From Trichuris trichiura (Eukaryota; Nematoda; Enoplea; Trichinellida; Trichuridae), in contig JBAJFE010000011.1 in assembly GCA_037903355.1 (NCBI GenBank), positions 1,745,001 to 1,809,000 of the forward strand: a DNA stretch of 64,000 bases, written 5' to 3'. The notes under the pieces are model-generated. The model made no database searches. It saw only the letters and a program-made list of their open reading frames with translations, and was not told where the DNA came from. The position numbers and the translations under genes are program-made. This document shows, in pieces, positions 1-12,500 of this stretch. How positions within the stretch are numbered: the stretch's first letter is position 1; every line of letters begins with the position of its first letter.

Positions 1-2981
1 AATTGAAGTTTAATTAGCGCAAGGAAATGAGGTGAAAATCGACCCTGCAGATGAGCGCTCATCGTCGTGTAGGCGCGCCACAGATAATTGTAGTTGGCAG
101 TAGACGACCACTTCCTGACATCGGTCGCCCCTGCGAGCGTCCCACTTATGCAGCCCTCTTGTCCAAGGACGTTGGCCACTCGAAAATTGGAATCGCCGAA
201 CAGTGACGGTGGTAATGGTCAAGGCTGGCGCGCGCCCAATTGGGAAGACAGTCTGCCGTCACGAAAAATGTTGACGTTAATCGTGGTCCCTCCAGCGGCG
301 CCACGTTTTGCACATACGAAGCTGAGCTTCGCAGAGGGTGGTCGCGATGCGAACAAAGTAACACGCATGCGACCGCCGCTGTGCCGGTGAGGGGCGTAGT
401 ACGCGTGCATTCGCTAATTTGTTTGTCGGTTCCATTGCTTGGCGTACTGTCGTCGCTGCGCTTTCAAGAAATAGACGACGAAGAGAGAGTGAGTGAAAGT
501 GGAAGAGAGAGGACGTGATTTTTCAAAAATCGAACTCCCATTCCTGCCTTGCCGCTGTTCAGGAGTGGCTGCGCAGTGAAGCGGGCGATCGATGGCCCCA
601 CAATAGACCGTGAACGCTGCGGCAGCCTAAACGGCAATGGCCAGTTTGATTTGTCGACCACAAATTCTCCCACCGGACAAGAGGCGCTAATTACCGAGGC
701 GCCGCGCATAGTCGCCTCCTATCTTGTTGTTATAGTATACTGTAATAATAAATAACAAGTATCATTAACTAGCAGAACCAAGTTGAACGAGAGACAGCAA
801 GAGAGGACCATTGTTTTAACGGTCAATTTAGTAGTAGAAGTAGTGGTCAACCTTAGTTGCAAACGATCATGGAACCACAGCCACCGCAGCGAGGCCACTC
901 GACCGGCCGAGCGCGATGTAGTCAACTTGGTGCACAATTGCCACGTGAGGCAAATCTGAAAAGGAAGCAATTTCCACGCACCACTTATTCAGCTAGCGTT
1001 TATGGCCGGTCGATTGGCCCGTACGAACTGAAATCCGGTCGCTGGCATCCGTTTTTGCCCTCCGCTAGAACCGGTAACTTTCCAAGTGGACCCCCGCAGT
1101 GGTCCCCCTCCGGCTGACCAGTTTTCCCATCCCGTCAATACACAAAGATTACTGTATATATGCTCGCGACGACAGACGATTGCACAACAAACGAGACAAT
1201 AAGGGAAAAGCCAACGCTGTCTGCTAAGGTTCGTTCACCTTCGCCATTGCCACCTCAGCGTAAAAGTAGGCAGCATTTTGATAGTATCCTAAAATTCGTA
1301 CATGGAAAAATTTAAAAAGGATAAGCGATAGATCAAAAATGCTTTTTTTGCATTGAGGCGGCAATGGTGACGCGTTAAATGCCTGTTGACACTCGTAACA
1401 ACATCCCGTGGTTCATTGTTGTCATGAATGAACTCTATTTGACAACGACGACGACTGCATCTCTCTACTTGTGCTTGCTGTTGTGTCACTCCGCAGGGGG
1501 GTAACCATCGGCGCTAAATGTGGAAACAATAGATGACCAGCCATCATTGACTACGAGCAACTATGACGACGTCGTGTCAGTGTATGGATGCAAAATGGGC
1601 GACCATTGTATACCAGCGAAAGGAGTTGAAAAGGCGAATTTCGCCCCTCGACGCACAATTGCCCAGAATGGAATGGCCGTCGTCGCGGCAATGAGCGCGC
1701 GCGCGCGCGCAGCCGAATGGCAACTGTGGCGCATTTAGCAATAAGCAATGGATGTGCTTGCTCTCCGAGTACAAAGAACGCCTCTTTGGCGGCGGACAAT
1801 TGTGGACGTCGTCAAAGAGGGGAATAAAAGTGCCCTTTGTGCCGCCTCTTTCTTCTCCTCATTGCGGGTTCCCGCCTGGGCCAGTCTGACATTCACTGTC
1901 AGCCAGGATGGTTGCGCGCGCACGCTCTCTCTCTTCCGCTCTCTACCCGTCGTTCATCTCTACCGATTCCTTACCACGTTGACTCGTTGGACGGACGTAC
2001 GCGATTTGGCCTTAATTTATACATGAAAGGTAGGCAATGGAATGCGCGCAGCACATTGCGTGCACACACTTACGATGGACAAAAGGTTGCGCAAACTACT
2101 TTGCATATTCTTATTGGAAAATACGATGTCGTTTTGAGAACGGATGACTTTTACGCGCCGGTAGCAACTTTTTGTAAACATACGTTTTTCGTTAAATGTT
2201 GGTGACGTGCCCGGATAACTTTGCCGCGGGTTCAAGTTCAACGAACGAGGAATTTATGGACGCTGATTGGCCAAAGTAATCGGAGACCATTGGCCAATGG
2301 AAAACGCGTGCGCCCTCCCGGATGCCTTCGATTGGCTTGCGTGACAGGCGAAGCGTCACGACCTAGGCGGCCAGGCATAGCGAAGCAAGACGAGCCTATT
2401 GTGCTCTCCGTGTCGCGCGCTCGCCTGTACAGCTCTACCTTTCGTCGGCGATAATAGGTTCCAGTTTACACAAGCGAGCCTCTGGGAGCATATATTCACA
2501 ATCGACCAACCGTGAGGAGGCTGTGTTGTCGTCGTCGTCGTTGTCGGTTGTCACTTGCTGAGAGTTGTCCTGCTCGCGCCGAATTCTCTCTGCGTCATAC
2601 ACGCGCTGTCGTCGTCGTTGTCGTCGTCGTTGCAGCCGTTGTCAAGAGGTAGCAGTTGTAGTAGTGATAGTATTAGTAGAAATAAGCAGCAGCAGCAGTA
2701 GCAACGTTGAAGCAAAGAAGACACGAGTCTCTCTCTGTGCAGACTACGCTCCAATAACCGGCCAGTCAGTAGTCACTCACTCACTCACTCACTCACTGTC
2801 TCACTCTTTCTCTGCGAGTGACTACATTTTGAAAAACTTGTCAACGAGCTATTGTTGTCGCGGCACCAGCTTTGTGTCACCGCGTATTGTCCTCCTTCCT
2901 CAATCAGCTACTGCTTTGCTGCTGCTCCTGCTGTTGCGGTCTTCTTCTTCTTCTATAAATTTATAAGCGGCAGGGTATAAA
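1..2981. other. 5' flank of the SoxB gene, no gene recognised
   Basis: This stretch of about 3 kb holds no ORF that resembles a known family. The open frames on both strands are short, mutually overlapping and rich in simple-sequence codons. It contains GC-alternating tracts (around 1,697-1,710), CGT/GTC trinucleotide runs (around 2,527-2,545 and 2,605-2,635) and a CACT microsatellite. It probably contains the promoter and 5' UTR of the Sox gene. A TATA-like string lies around 2,489, but I cannot place the transcription start. Confidence 0.5.
2773..2797. repeat. (TCAC)n microsatellite
   Basis: About six perfect copies of the tetranucleotide TCAC lie about 190 bases upstream of the Sox start codon, probably within its 5' UTR. 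Confidence 0.85.
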
Positions 2982-4355
2982 ATGGACACTGAGCAGCAGC
3001 TCAAGGCTGCCGCCATGGCGGCTGGCCTACAGCTACCTTTAATCGGCGGACAGCCGGCTGTCGCCAATTGTGGCAATGCAATGGGAGGCCCTCAGCCAGG
3101 AGCCGAATTAATGTCATTCGGCGCGATGGCAGCGGCCGCCGCAGCCGCGGCAGTAGCTGCCAACGCCGGTGGTGGCCAAGGACCCTATGGTCAACATCCT
3201 AATGCCGCTTTGCACCACCATCAGCATCATCAGGCAACAACGCCTATGCAGCAGCACCCGTCCAGTCCGTCCATGCAACCGTCGACGCCCACAAGCAATA
3301 CGAATAGTTCGTCATCGGTCGGCTACAATGGCAGCCCTTCTTCGCTGTCGTCGCTTACGCCAGCGTCGTGTTCAATGCAAATTGGAGGACCGCAAACCGG
3401 TATGGCACCCATTGGAAGCCCGTCTTCAATGACTATGGGTCACCAAGGGCGTGACGGCCTTTGCTCTCAAGCTGGTAGCGGTGGCGGCAACAGCGCAGGG
3501 AAAAAAGACGATCGCGTTAAGCGTCCCATGAATGCCTTTATGGTCTGGTCGCGTGGTCAGAGAAGAAAAATGGCCCAGGAGAACCCAAAGATGCACAACT
3601 CGGAAATAAGCAAACGATTGGGTCTCGAGTGGAAAAATTTGTCCGAAACGGAAAAGAGGCCGTTCATTGACGAGGCAAAACGGCTAAGAGCCGACCACAT
3701 GAAATTGCATCCGGACTACAAGTATCGGCCGAGACGTAAGCAAAAGACGCTTTTAAAAAAGGACAAATTTATGGGACCAACCGGTCTGTTGGGTGCTGGC
3801 TGTTTGGACCCGATGAAAGCAGGGGCTGTAAGCCATCAACAGACGATGTATCAGATGGCGGCCGGTTACCCGATGATGAGCGCCAGTCCGCCCAATGGCG
3901 CCTACCAAATAGCTGCAGCCAACTTTGGTGCTGCCGATCCGTACCAACAGCAGATGGCCGCATATGCGAGGTATGACCCAATGGCCATGGCGGCCATGCA
4001 GCACATGCAAAGCGGTGCCCAAGCTGTGCCGTCCAGCGTCTATCTTAATGGATCCCTAACGTCTGCCTATCATCAATCCTCCGCAGGCGCCTATGGTGGC
4101 TTGTCATGCGCTGCCGGCGCTCCGATCTCCGCAAACCCGTATGGTCCCACCGGAGGTAGTGGCCAATTGATAAAAAGTGAAGGCAATAGTCCTCAACCGG
4201 GAGCCACCGTTGGCGGCGGCGGCGGTCGGCGAAATGACATTACCGACTTTATCAACGTCTACCTTCAGCCAGGTGCTGCCGAAACGCAACAAAAGTTGCA
4301 GTACATGTCAAACGTCAATGCAGCCATGAATTCCGTTCAACTGAATCACCTCTAA
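2982..4355 (+). CDS. sox-2: SoxB-class HMG-box transcription factor
   Basis: Single-exon gene for a 457-residue nuclear DNA-binding protein. Residues about 176-254 form a full SRY-type HMG box, beginning [20 protein letters not shown] and ending [13 protein letters not shown]. It is followed by the LLKKDKF group-B tail typical of SoxB1 proteins. The flanks are low complexity: a poly-Ala run near residue 50, a His-rich stretch near 77-83, then Ser/Pro/Gly-rich and Met/Ala/Gln-rich segments. Near the C-terminus, [15 protein letters not shown] resembles the short conserved MYLPxG motif of SoxB1 activation domains. The start is well supported: an in-frame TAA lies five codons upstream, and the context AAAATGG is favourable. 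SoxB proteins act in neural and ectodermal progenitors. Assignment to group B is confident from the box; calling it the sox-2 orthologue is an inference. No other gene lies close by. Confidence 0.95.
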   Translation: MDTEQQLKAAAMAAGLQLPLIGGQPAVANCGNAMGGPQPGAELMSFGAMAAAAAAAAVAANAGGGQGPYGQHPNAALHHHQHHQATTPMQQHPSSPSMQPSTPTSNTNSSSSVGYNGSPSSLSSLTPASCSMQIGGPQTGMAPIGSPSSMTMGHQGRDGLCSQAGSGGGNSAGKKDDRVKRPMNAFMVWSRGQRRKMAQENPKMHNSEISKRLGLEWKNLSETEKRPFIDEAKRLRADHMKLHPDYKYRPRRKQKTLLKKDKFMGPTGLLGAGCLDPMKAGAVSHQQTMYQMAAGYPMMSASPPNGAYQIAAANFGAADPYQQQMAAYARYDPMAMAAMQHMQSGAQAVPSSVYLNGSLTSAYHQSSAGAYGGLSCAAGAPISANPYGPTGGSGQLIKSEGNSPQPGATVGGGGGRRNDITDFINVYLQPGAAETQQKLQYMSNVNAAMNSVQLNHL

Positions 4356-4882
4356 AGGAGATGAACCCCTGAGCGGAGACAATCAATTCCGCATCAATGT
4401 GACGGGTCTCTCTTTGTCGTTCAGGCAACATTTTCCTTTGGCACCAAATATACAAGTAGTAAGCATTCTTTTTTTTAATGTCCCATCAACGTCAATCCGG
4501 TCCCGGCGTTTGCATGACCGGTCGCCGGCTTTTTACTCCTCATTTGGACATTTCGTTGTCGCTCGCCCAGTCGGCGCTTTGGTAAAAGCTTTACCCATCT
4601 TACTTTTTTTTCCCATTTGCAACAACAACAACGCGTGCCGTTGACGGGCGTTGTTTCTTTCTTTCCTTCTCGTTTTCGCACTGTTCGTATTTTACTTCCA
4701 TTCGTGTACAGAAGCAGCGGACTCTGTTGTAAGTTTTATAGTTGCTTATTCTCACTTTGCTTATCGCCTTTGTTACCGCTTCGTTTGCTACTTGTTGTGC
4801 CCAAAGTCTGAGCCTCCCTTTGCCGCCGCCCGTTGGCACTGGCCGGTTGGACGTCGTTCTTTTCTCTTTTTTTGTCCTTTGG

Positions 4883-4888
4883 AATAAA
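4883..4888 (+). terminator. Poly(A) signal, SoxB
   Basis: A canonical AATAAA lies about 530 bases after the Sox stop codon, at the end of a T-rich stretch that would be the 3' UTR. It is the first clear signal downstream. Confidence 0.5.
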
Positions 4889-7800
4889 TAGATTTTGAAA
4901 AAAGCACCAAGTCGCATTATAATCGTTTGCGTTGATTTTCGGGCCTGCGCGGGTTCAATTTGTACATTGGCTTGGCGCGCAACAAGACGGAAGGACGTGT
5001 TTGCTGCTGCGACGGCAAGACTTCAGCGACCGGTTTCTCTGTCTCTCTTTCAAAATAATGCTACTCTCCTTACTGGCTGAACGCCAACAAGGCCTCCCCG
5101 TATGCGTCGTCGTCGTCGTTAAGATTAAAAAGTTGATCGTCCAACATCGTCGACGCCTATCCGTTTTCCATCTTTCTATTTTGCATACGTAATTTCGCTG
5201 CTTTACCTGCCTACGGCAACAAAGACGAAGCAGAAAGATGGCCGATCGTTGATAAGAACGCACGTTTCTCGGCAGACAGCGCGTCGCCGGTGCCGTACAC
5301 GGTTTACTGTAGTCACATTGCAACATACGCTGACAGCGGCGCTCTTTAGCATGTGTCTAGCATAGCTGCCGTGCACCTGCGCGCCGGCACAGCCCACGCC
5401 CGTTGAAAGCGTAAAAACTATCGTTCAACGCTTCTCTACCCTTGTGTGTATAAGGAATGAATCACACGTGCGCGCGCGCGCATTTCATCGCGCAGCGGCA
5501 CAGGGTTCACGCTATGCGCAAGATAAAGCGAAAAATAGCAATGAAAGAAGGTGATTGTCACAATGGGACAGCTGCCTCGTAGAGTGTTCACACCTTTGCT
5601 CGTCTGATGGGAACGGAGCAAAGAATGCATTAATGCCTGATCATTTGCATATAAACGATGCAATAACGCTCTGAGAAAGAGAGCGGTATCGCAAACTAGC
5701 GCGAGCGCGTAACTTTGCTCATCCGATTATAGCGGATAAACGTCGCTGCAAAGTAATGCTAACGCGTCGTACTGTAACACTATGATCGCCTTGACAGCGC
5801 AGCTGGAATGCGCTCCAACAATGACCAAGTGGGCGATGGGTCAATTGCGGCAGCCCACTTGCGACCAACCATTTCGGAACAATACAACCGACCAGGTCGA
5901 GCGCCGCTGAGAGGCCGATGGTATGCGCTATGGAACAATTAGAGCCGCTTTGGTCCAGCTCCTCAGCTGCGCCTTCCCGTCGCCTCCTCCAATGGTAATT
6001 AGCAAGGATTTCGCAGGGTCGAGGTCGTCGCGCCTTCGATGAACACCACCTGCGCGTCGGCGACCGCCGGAAGATCACCGTTAAGCGGTGCCGCGTTGGA
6101 ACGTACCTTTTTCGGCAATGGGCGCCCCTCCTACTTAACAGCAACGCGTCGGTGTGGTCGATTATCGACGCTCGCTACAAACGTCTCGTCGACGGTGCGG
6201 ACAAAGGGCCCAAGATTAGTATCGGCTTCGTCGATGCGTGGTCATGGCGCATTAGTCAACTCGCCATGCATAATTCAACGATCAACGTCCTGCAGTTTGA
6301 ATAATTTACCTCAGCCGACTGTGGATTTTACTCCCTCTCTCGTGGGGACACTTCGGCCGTTTGCAACCTTTTTTCGATCCCATCCAACATACAGTAGTCC
6401 TGCTCTCTCCGGCCTAGCTGATTCACGCAGCTGACCAACGGAGGAAGCGAGGAGGCGTGAATAGGATGTATCGATTGCGCCTGACATACTGTGCTTCCAA
6501 GAGACCGACTGCAACAAGTGACATTTCGGTTTCAGCCTTTATTAGTCCAAGTGGAAACTGAATGGAGACGGTTCATTAGCGCCGTTACCATGGCGGTCGT
6601 CCGTTGATCACCGGCTTCGGACACGTGCCAACGCGATGGCGTAGTCAATTTTACCTGATTCCCGCTCTACGCGCTCTCGGCAAACAGGCAATATATTCCC
6701 TGAGGCTCACCTCCTACTACTAGCCATAATGCTTGCGCGCGCGACCAAATCCTGTGACCCGTATAAAAGAAAATCTCATTACTATCTGTCAGCCTGTTTA
6801 ATCCGGAAACGAAAGCAACAGTCAGCTTATGGATAGGCGACGAAGCAAAACTGCTCCATATGGTTGCCAGCGCATATTTCTGCCTTATTAGAGATTTCCC
6901 TCATTTTCAACCGACTTCTTCTTCCTCTGCCCCGGTTTCCTTACTCCTACTCATTTTGTTCAACGAAAAGTAGTTTCGCACTTTTGGGCCCGCAGAAACG
7001 GGGGAAAAAAGGAAATCGAAACAGGCAAAGTGCTGACAGAATTTCGTTTCCGGAATGGTTGTTTACGACGGAACGGTTTCGGTAAATAACAATGCTACCG
7101 GCCGCCGCCTGGATCACACATCCTGCTGCCGTGCGAATTGGGTAAATATTTGACCAATTTGTGTGCTACCAAGTTGGCTACAGTCGCGCGCGCGTGCGCG
7201 CATGTTTTCAACCTCATCCATTCGTCGTCATCGGTGACACTCCGGCAGCCGCTTGGAAAAAGTACAGTAACCTTGACAGCTTCTTGTGGATGGCAGCAGA
7301 TTTCTTGCGAAATGTGTGTTCGCGCCGCCGTGATCAAATAACTATTGGAACCGCTTTTAGACGGTGCTAATCATGATCTGATCAATTTGTTCTCCATTGT
7401 GTTACTTCCACGCAGCAGGCCAACTAGTCGGACGAAAGGCCGATCGCCGGTTTCCCTATCCAATTGACGTGCTCCCTTTCAAGTCCTTTGTCCAACTCTG
7501 TTCAGGCGCAATTTTCCTGTTCGCAAAGTGCCTTCGCAATCGATGCACAACCTAACGCGTTCACGCGCGCCTCTATGTATCTCTTCTTGTTCTCTCGTCT
7601 CCGAACCGACCGATCGCTGAAGCATCGAACGGTGTGTGGAGGCACTTGAACTGCCAAAGGCTAACGAATCGCTTCCATAGAGCAAGAGAGAAGAACGTTT
7701 TCAATACTCTCTCTCTGCCTACGTAGCACTAATGGTCTCGCTTAAGGATGGTTCCACTTTTGAGAAAACAAAATTTTCAAAAGCGCCAATCAGCTCACAA

Positions 7801-8531
7801 CGATTCAGAAAAAGAACCGGAAATGACTAGAGGACCACCGCGGCATTGCAGTCGCGTTTGGCCCGCAGTGGACATAAATGGCAACAACAGATACCGTTTG
7901 GTTGTTGTTTGCCCTTTACGCGCAGTCTGCTAACATTGCTTATGAACGAACGGAGAAAATTTTTGCCTCAAACAGTAGGCGAACGTCTATTTGAAGAGTC
8001 ACCACAATATAAGCGAGATCGTTCGATTCGCTTCATTTCGTTCGTTTATCTTCCTCCTCTTCTCTACCGTAAGCGAATATTAGCACAACGACCGACTGGT
8101 ACAATTGGCGTCGTCGTATTGGGGTGAGGCTGTCGGCGAGCAGTCATCATCTCTATGTATGTGACTCACCTGTCCTCCTTTTTCCTGACAGCACCTATTG
8201 TCTGACAGCTACGTTTGCGGCAAAAAGAGGTGGGCGAAATCGGAACGTGACCCCCGAATTAAGCAATCGTTCCCTCTGCCTTTCACCACACGCGCACAGC
8301 GAAAATTGGCTAACGAATACTGTAAACGGCGACGACAGGCCATGGTCAAAATTATCCGTGACGACAATCAGCCAACCTTACAAGCCCACTGACCGATGAT
8401 GCCAAGCTGAACAGCACAACGGATGAGGTCGTTCACTTGGCGATGCAAATTAATTGACCTTGGCGGACGCAGCGGGTCATCCGATGGGATGTGTACTATT
8501 AAAAAGCGGCTGCTGGTCGCTACTATAGGCA

Positions 8532-8545
8532 TATTGTATGCAAAT
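8532..8545 (+). promoter_or_regulatory. Candidate SOX-POU composite site
   Basis: A SOX core (TATTGT) directly abuts a perfect octamer (ATGCAAAT). This is one base shorter than the well-known SOX2-OCT composite arrangement. A second octamer lies 95 bases upstream, at 8,443-8,450. It sits about 4.2 kb downstream of the SoxB stop codon, so autoregulation is possible but unproven. Confidence 0.3.
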
Positions 8546-9506
8546 GAACTAGAACGACAACGACGACGACGACAATGTCGCGCATTTTCGAAAAGTTTTC
8601 AGTGGGTGGCCTGCTTTGCAGACTACGGTAATTCAAGGGACGGTAGGATAATAACAATAGAAGAGGATCATCTCCCGAGGCAGAAACGACTTTTAAAGAA
8701 GCAAGGCGGTGATTCAATTGACACGGCTCATCAAAAGATCCAATTATCCTTTTACTATAATGAAATTTTCCTTGGCGCTACACGCCGACCCTTGACAGCG
8801 CGTTGAGCGGCGCTTGTCCCTCAGGGAGACGTTTGTATCGAATTAACGCAATTACCGATGGGCAAACGACTATAGAAGCTTGGAGACAACGAGTCCCGTG
8901 ACGCAAATGGAAAATCTAATCATAAACAGTGCGAAGAGAGCGACTACAATTGGAAGAGTCACCGCGAGGTCATTTGTCTCAACGGGAAGTGCCTAGTCGT
9001 CGTTTGCAGCATGCCTTTGTGACACTTTTGTCAACGAAAACGGCAAAGGTAAATCGAGTTAAACAAGCAAAGGGAGGACGCTCTTTCAAACCAAAAATGG
9101 ACAAGTGCTGCTAGTTTGCGGATCCATCTATTTTCCTTTCCATTAGGACGACCAAAAAAAAGAAGAGAATGGAAGCACCTTTCCTTTTCGCTTTGGTTCT
9201 GTTGGCCAACTGCCGCCGCCCATTGGAATGAAAATTATAGCCTAATGCTCTCCAAAGGAAAGATGACACAATCGACAAGATGGAGAAGACCATAAATTCT
9301 GAACGCAACTATGTGCCAATTTAGGCGAAAAAGGCTGACCTAATGAAGAAAATAATCGTTCTCCCATTGTATCCTATTGGAAAGGAATTGATGAATGGAC
9401 CAACAGATGGCACCGCGAAGTGTCATTTGGTCGCAAGGTAACTCGGACAAAATCTGAAGCTATTTTCGCAAATTAAAGTCAACACTGCGCGTCGCAGTGA
9501 ACTCGC

Positions 9507-9528
9507 AGAGAGAGAGAGAGAGAGAGAG
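9507..9528. repeat. (AG)n microsatellite
   Basis: Eleven uninterrupted AG units. Confidence 0.9.
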
Positions 9529-12500
9529 TTCGTCAACCACCGCATTTTCCATTCTTATTTACCCGAGGAGAAAGGACAATGAAACTCGACGGCGCAGAGT
9601 ATAATGCCATCCACCCCTATACGATGACAATGAATGAACGGAATAAGCACAATCTTGTCGTTGCAAATGTGTATACAGCTGAACTGGCGTAGGCATAATG
9701 GAGCTAAGATTGTCTCGGCAATGAGAAGAAAAGTGAAGAATTGAAAACTTCTTCGCGTGGCAAAGCGGCCATTCGTAACCACTTTAACAGCTTTGTAAGG
9801 GAGCGCTTAGCATTCAGTAAAAACTTTACGACAGATATCTCGCTTGCGAAAGTCGCCAATTAGAATAACCGCACGCGACTAAACAGCCTTTGCATCGATG
9901 TGATGAAGCCACCATTTTTCATCAAAGTCAGTGAATACAAAACCTTATTAGAGAAGACTTGTTAAGTGACTTTCAAAGTCTCACCAAAAGAGAATAGATG
10001 AGATGTAATTGCTCAGTTGGCACGAACTAAGTTTTCAGAGCGTGTAAAGCACTACATTTCCGTTAGGAAACAGGTTGATGCTATTGTTTTGGCGGAAGAG
10101 CGCCCTTTGCATTCAATCTGACATAAACGGTACATCATCACTGTGTTATGGCGTGTCAGCAGCCGCAGCTTAGAGCACCCATTTGTCGCAAGTGGTTTCT
10201 CCATCCGTATGGGCGGAGTCAACAGGTAGCTGCCAAAGTTCGCGGTCGCAAAACAATACATATTCGAATGTTTTCCTGCATTAAATGTTTCCAAACTAGT
10301 TGGAAAAGCGCTAACGGCTGCTTGGTTTCCTAGTGACCGGGTCGATAAAAGGACATAATGGGTTGGTCCTTTAGGTGACTGCGGAAGAACTTGACGCAAA
10401 CGACACCCTGCATTAGCCTGAGTGCTCTCCATTCTGACTTGAACGGTTAAAAACCAATCGTTTTTCGTTTACGTATATATACGTAAATTATATGAATTAC
10501 GCGGACGAATAGAAAAATGCATAAGAAAAGCTCAAAATTCGGCTGCTTTTGCTAACTTTTTCGGATTTTATATTTTATCAGCATTTGCTAATAGGCACAC
10601 GCGATATATATTCAAATTTTCAGAGCAAGCTCGTTGATAATGCATATGCCCCCATGAAAAAATTAACATGCAGCTACTTACCGAAGGTGACGAAGATGAG
10701 AAGAGAAGAGTACTGACATTCAAATGGATGACATCAGTAGCCAAGTTGAAGAATGCGATAGGGAGAACCTACGAACATATAATAATGAAAAAAGGCGCTA
10801 CGGAATAGTAGCTATGCATTCTTGCTATGCAATTTCAAAAAATGACTTCTTAGACACGTATAAACTTCGTCTTTGAACAGTTTACAGAATACCGCAATGG
10901 AGCTGAGTTTTACGGAAAGCAAAAGTCGGCTACCATTTCCATGTGAAAAATTATTAATGCAAAGAAAATAAGCTGAACGTTAAAAACAATTCGGCTGAAA
11001 ACAAACACACCTCTATTCAAGCGGCCCTTACGACCTCTAACAAACGAGCTGTATTCAATTTTCCATATTTTCGGTGGTTTTATTACACAACTTGTTTTAA
11101 TTGTGAACTACAGAAAGAGATATTGCAGCGAGCCGAGAAAAGTGAATACAAAACTGGGTGAGTGGCGAGTTCGAAAATGAGAATTCACTAAATGACGAAC
11201 AAGATAATTTTGTATATTTTTTATTGTTTTCTCATTACAATTCCCATTGTATTGACAAATCGATCGTGCTGCTTTATCAATGGGATGAGTAATCACCAAA
11301 TTTACATAAGCCGTATGGACACCGCCCCACTGGTTAAGTCACATTCTATCGTAAGTATGACGGTTACGCTTGCCATATTGAATTTTGTATAATTCTTGTC
11401 TAATTATCGACTCTTGAACAAATTGAATTTCTACGACGTTTAGATTAAGCTTTTCCACGGATCTATTCGAAAATGCGTGCAGCGCTAATGAGTTCGCTCG
11501 TTTGCCGCTTATATAAAACAGACAGGCGGATATTGAATGAACGATTGGTTGTCCCGAAATAAGTCGCAAAACGATTACAAGTGCAACGTGGAAGATTTGC
11601 CGTGAACAAAAAGTTCAGGTAACAAAGTAATCATGATTTCTATGCGTTCAGAGAAACAAAAAGACAATTGAGTCTAAAAACACTTTCTTATCTTAAGTAA
11701 AGTAGCGGAAGAAATATGATTTAACGCCAAAATCGTCAACAAAACTAAAAGAGCCCTCCGCGCAAAATTGATAAGCGCATTTTTACATTCGAATTGCAAC
11801 ACGGATAGCTCATCTGAAAAACGAATCACAAGGCAACAAAGTTAATTATCTCTTACGTACTTTTAACCTCCCAAAACTGCAGAGCGCTGATCAGTCTCGG
11901 TATACTTATCGCTTCTGCAAGCAATGCGTAGATGGATTACGAAAGTTTGAACGCGAAATGAGAAACAAAAATTATCTTCAACAAGACAAACAAACTGTTT
12001 AATTGATGTCATCGAATTTCGGACATTAGCGTACGAAAAAGGCGAAAACTTTCTCAAAAGTATGAAAGCATTAGGTCGGTAAAAGCTTAATTATTACGCC
12101 TTGTATCCAAAGGGGAATAGTAATTGGCGCCTATTAGAGAAAGGTGTTAGCCTATTACGCCCAACTGTTGGCGCACAATTAATGTTACTCGCAAATCTAA
12201 AAACAACTTGTATTAGTACAAACGACATCACGTTTATGCTAGAAGATTGACGTTTCGCTAAGAAATGTGTACGTTCTCACGAGGCATATCACGGTAATGT
12301 CTAATTAATGAGATATAAATAATAATAATAACATATTTAAATTTTGTCTTCAGCGAAGGAAAGTTGATAGTTGCACGGGATTTGCTTGTCCTGAAAACTT
12401 CGAAATTATTACTATGCCTTCATCCCATTAAACAGACAATACGGTGATATTGCTCATCAGGACATCGCTTTTACTTCCGATAATTGCACATGCATCATAA

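Noticed and set aside
5719..6434. Antisense 141-codon and sense 131-codon ORFs downstream of SoxB
   Set aside because: They overlap each other on opposite strands, have no family motifs and no splice or poly(A) context, and lie in G+C-richer DNA where long chance ORFs are common.
7975..8035. tRNA T-loop-like GTTCGATTC
   Set aside because: No A-box or acceptor-stem pairing upstream.
8423..8806. 127-codon sense ORF
   Set aside because: No recognisable domain, low-complexity Arg run, and no supporting transcription signals.
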